Source: DAISJM01 sp036821485 (lineage in GTDB: Bacteria > Verrucomicrobiota > Kiritimatiellia > CAIQIC01 > JAGNIJ01). Taken from it: a DNA stretch of 30,556 nucleotides. Positions 29,512 through 30,556 of the stretch are shown one piece after another. The stretch spans positions 1 to 30,556 of the forward strand of contig DAISJM010000038.1 in assembly GCA_036821485.1 (NCBI GenBank), written 5' to 3'. The stretch's first letter is position 1. Each line of letters begins with the position of its first letter. A program made the position numbers and the translations under genes. The notes below the pieces were generated by a model. It saw only the letters and a program-made list of their open reading frames with translations, was not told the DNA's origin and searched no databases.

Positions 29512-30556
29512 ATGAACGCACATCGCGCTGCTGCACCGTTGTTTGTTTCCACTCTCCTGGCCACATGGCTTCTTCTCCCCTCGGCGGGGTTGGCCCAACC
29601 GCCCGATCCAAGCATGGTGCTTGTTCCGGAGGGTGCCTTCGTGATGGGCGGCAACACCAACGTGGGACTCTTCCCGGTCAACCCGGAAGAGAAGCCTCAG
29701 CATACGGTACAAGTGAGCGCCTTCTATGTGGATGCGTACGAGGTGTATCAGAACCTCTGGAACTGGGTGACGAACTTCAACGGGGGCAACGGCTACACCT
29801 ACTCCAATCCCGGCTCGGGCAAGAGCAACCTGCATCCGATTCAAAGCATCAACTGGTTCGACGCCGTGAAATGGTGCAACGCGCGTTCGCAAAGGGATGG
29901 GTTGACGCCGGTGTACTACACCGATGCGGGTTTCCAGACCATCTACAAAGCCGGCGAGACCGTGCCCTATGTCAACTGGTTCGCGAACGGATACCGCCTG
30001 CCGACGGAAGCGGAGTGGGAAAAAGCCGCGCGCGGCGGCGTGGCCAACACCCGCTTTCCGTGGACCGACTACACGAACCGGATTTCGCACGCCAAGGCAA
30101 ACTACTACGGAGGCATGATTGCCGAGCCTTGGGACTTGAGCGTGGGATATAACCCGGCCTACACGAATGGGGGCATCACGCCCTTCACAAGCCCCGTGGG
30201 CGACTTTTCTGCGAACGGATACGGCCTCTATGGCGTGATGGGGAATGTGTTCGAGTGGTGCTGGGATTGGTATCTGACGAACTATTACACGGCGTCTCCC
30301 GCCACAGATCCGCGGGGACCTGCCACAGGAACGTATCGGATTCTCCGGAGCGGTTCGTGGCTCGACGGCGCCTACACATGCTCGTCCCGCAGCAGGGCCT
30401 TGCCCGACATTGAAAACAACGAAATCGGCTTCCGCTGCGTGGCGCGCCGGGTGGAATCCGCCAACGACTACAACGCGAACGGGCAAAGCGATTTCCCCGT
30501 ATTCAATCCGGCCGACGGCTCCTGGTATATCTCCAGCACGAACCGTTCCATCATCA
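29512..30556 (+). CDS. Secreted SUMF1/FGE-like domain protein fused to FG-GAP-like repeat, truncated by the right edge
   Basis: The frame opens at the ATG at 29512 after GGAGG (6-base spacing) and is still open at the window end (348 codons). A signal peptide (APLFVSTLLATWLLLPSAGL) is followed by the FGE-sulfatase/SUMF1 fold: PEGAFVMGG, FYVDAYEV, YRLPTEAEWEKAARGG, GLYGVMGNVFEWCWDWY, RILRSGSWLDGAYTCSSRSR and IGFRCVARR. In true formylglycine-generating enzymes two cysteines lie in the GSxxC...YC region; here the first is Asp (GSWLD) and only the second remains, so sulfatase activation is unlikely. A lectin- or binding-type role is more likely. After residue 320, NDYNANGQSDFPVFN and DGSWYIS begin a repeat of the same kind as in the gene at 26639-27898. 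Confidence 0.9.
   Translation, partial: MNAHRAAAPLFVSTLLATWLLLPSAGLAQPPDPSMVLVPEGAFVMGGNTNVGLFPVNPEEKPQHTVQVSAFYVDAYEVYQNLWNWVTNFNGGNGYTYSNPGSGKSNLHPIQSINWFDAVKWCNARSQRDGLTPVYYTDAGFQTIYKAGETVPYVNWFANGYRLPTEAEWEKAARGGVANTRFPWTDYTNRISHAKANYYGGMIAEPWDLSVGYNPAYTNGGITPFTSPVGDFSANGYGLYGVMGNVFEWCWDWYLTNYYTASPATDPRGPATGTYRILRSGSWLDGAYTCSSRSRALPDIENNEIGFRCVARRVESANDYNANGQSDFPVFNPADGSWYISSTNRSII

Noticed and set aside
29512..30556. Active formylglycine-generating enzyme for sulfatases
   Set aside because: One of the two catalytic cysteines is replaced by Asp and no sulfatase gene is in the window; kept only as a SUMF1-domain protein.

Overview
The window is a GC-rich stretch of bacterial chromosome. 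It most resembles the Verrucomicrobiota/Kiritimatiellota (PVC) group. That placement is an inference from three things seen here: large secreted proteins ending in calcium-loop stretches of the DSDxDxxxDxEEYxAxTDPTN type followed by a compact C-terminal domain (deacetylase at 12736-15408, GH5 enzyme at 18823-20997); intergenic DNA full of short periodic words; and a dispersed TTTCCAAnnnTTGGAAA palindrome. No rRNA, CRISPR array, insertion sequence or prophage gene was seen.

Layout. Positions 1-2790 hold an edge fragment of an Hsp90-like protein, a small membrane protein, a Fic AMP-transferase, tRNA-Leu(GAG) and repeat-rich DNA. Positions 2791-10249 are a minus-strand housekeeping block: purU, gltX, pgsA, der and the B12-dependent ribonucleotide reductase nrdJ, the last under two NrdR-like boxes. 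Positions 10319-12666 hold a divergent pair, a FadL-type outer-membrane channel and a Crp/Fnr regulator, with a 12-bp inverted repeat between them. Positions 12736-16820 carry a secreted multidomain polysaccharide deacetylase, a MerR regulator with a separate small protein matching its C-terminal domain, and a glycine-rich RRM protein with a clear terminator. Positions 17146-25657 hold glnS, a secreted GH5/CBM6 glycosidase, a methyltransferase, pyruvate kinase, a flavin-reductase-like protein and a GT-C-type membrane glycosyltransferase. Positions 25930-26585 are a ribbon-helix-helix/PIN toxin-antitoxin pair. Positions 26639-30556 are a cluster of secreted proteins: a six-unit FG-GAP-like repeat protein, a short calcium-loop protein, a fibronectin-III-like protein, and a SUMF1-domain protein that runs off the right edge while starting another unit of the same FG-GAP-like repeat.

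How the genes fit together. The housekeeping genes cover dNTP supply (NrdJ), one-carbon and formate supply (PurU), Glu and Gln tRNA charging (GltX, GlnS), phosphatidylglycerol synthesis (PgsA), ribosome assembly (Der) and glycolysis (Pyk). The accessory genes point to a polysaccharide-degrading, surface-protein-rich lifestyle.

The least explained signals are: the palindrome that occurs as pairs exactly 31 bp apart, one pair being read through in frame inside a coding region; several genes whose -10 hexamer lies only 6-7 bases before the ATG and so look leaderless; the MerR/stand-alone effector-domain pair; and intergenic elements in which a CAC word recurs about every 10 bp. All functions are assigned by reading the sequence; no database search was run.
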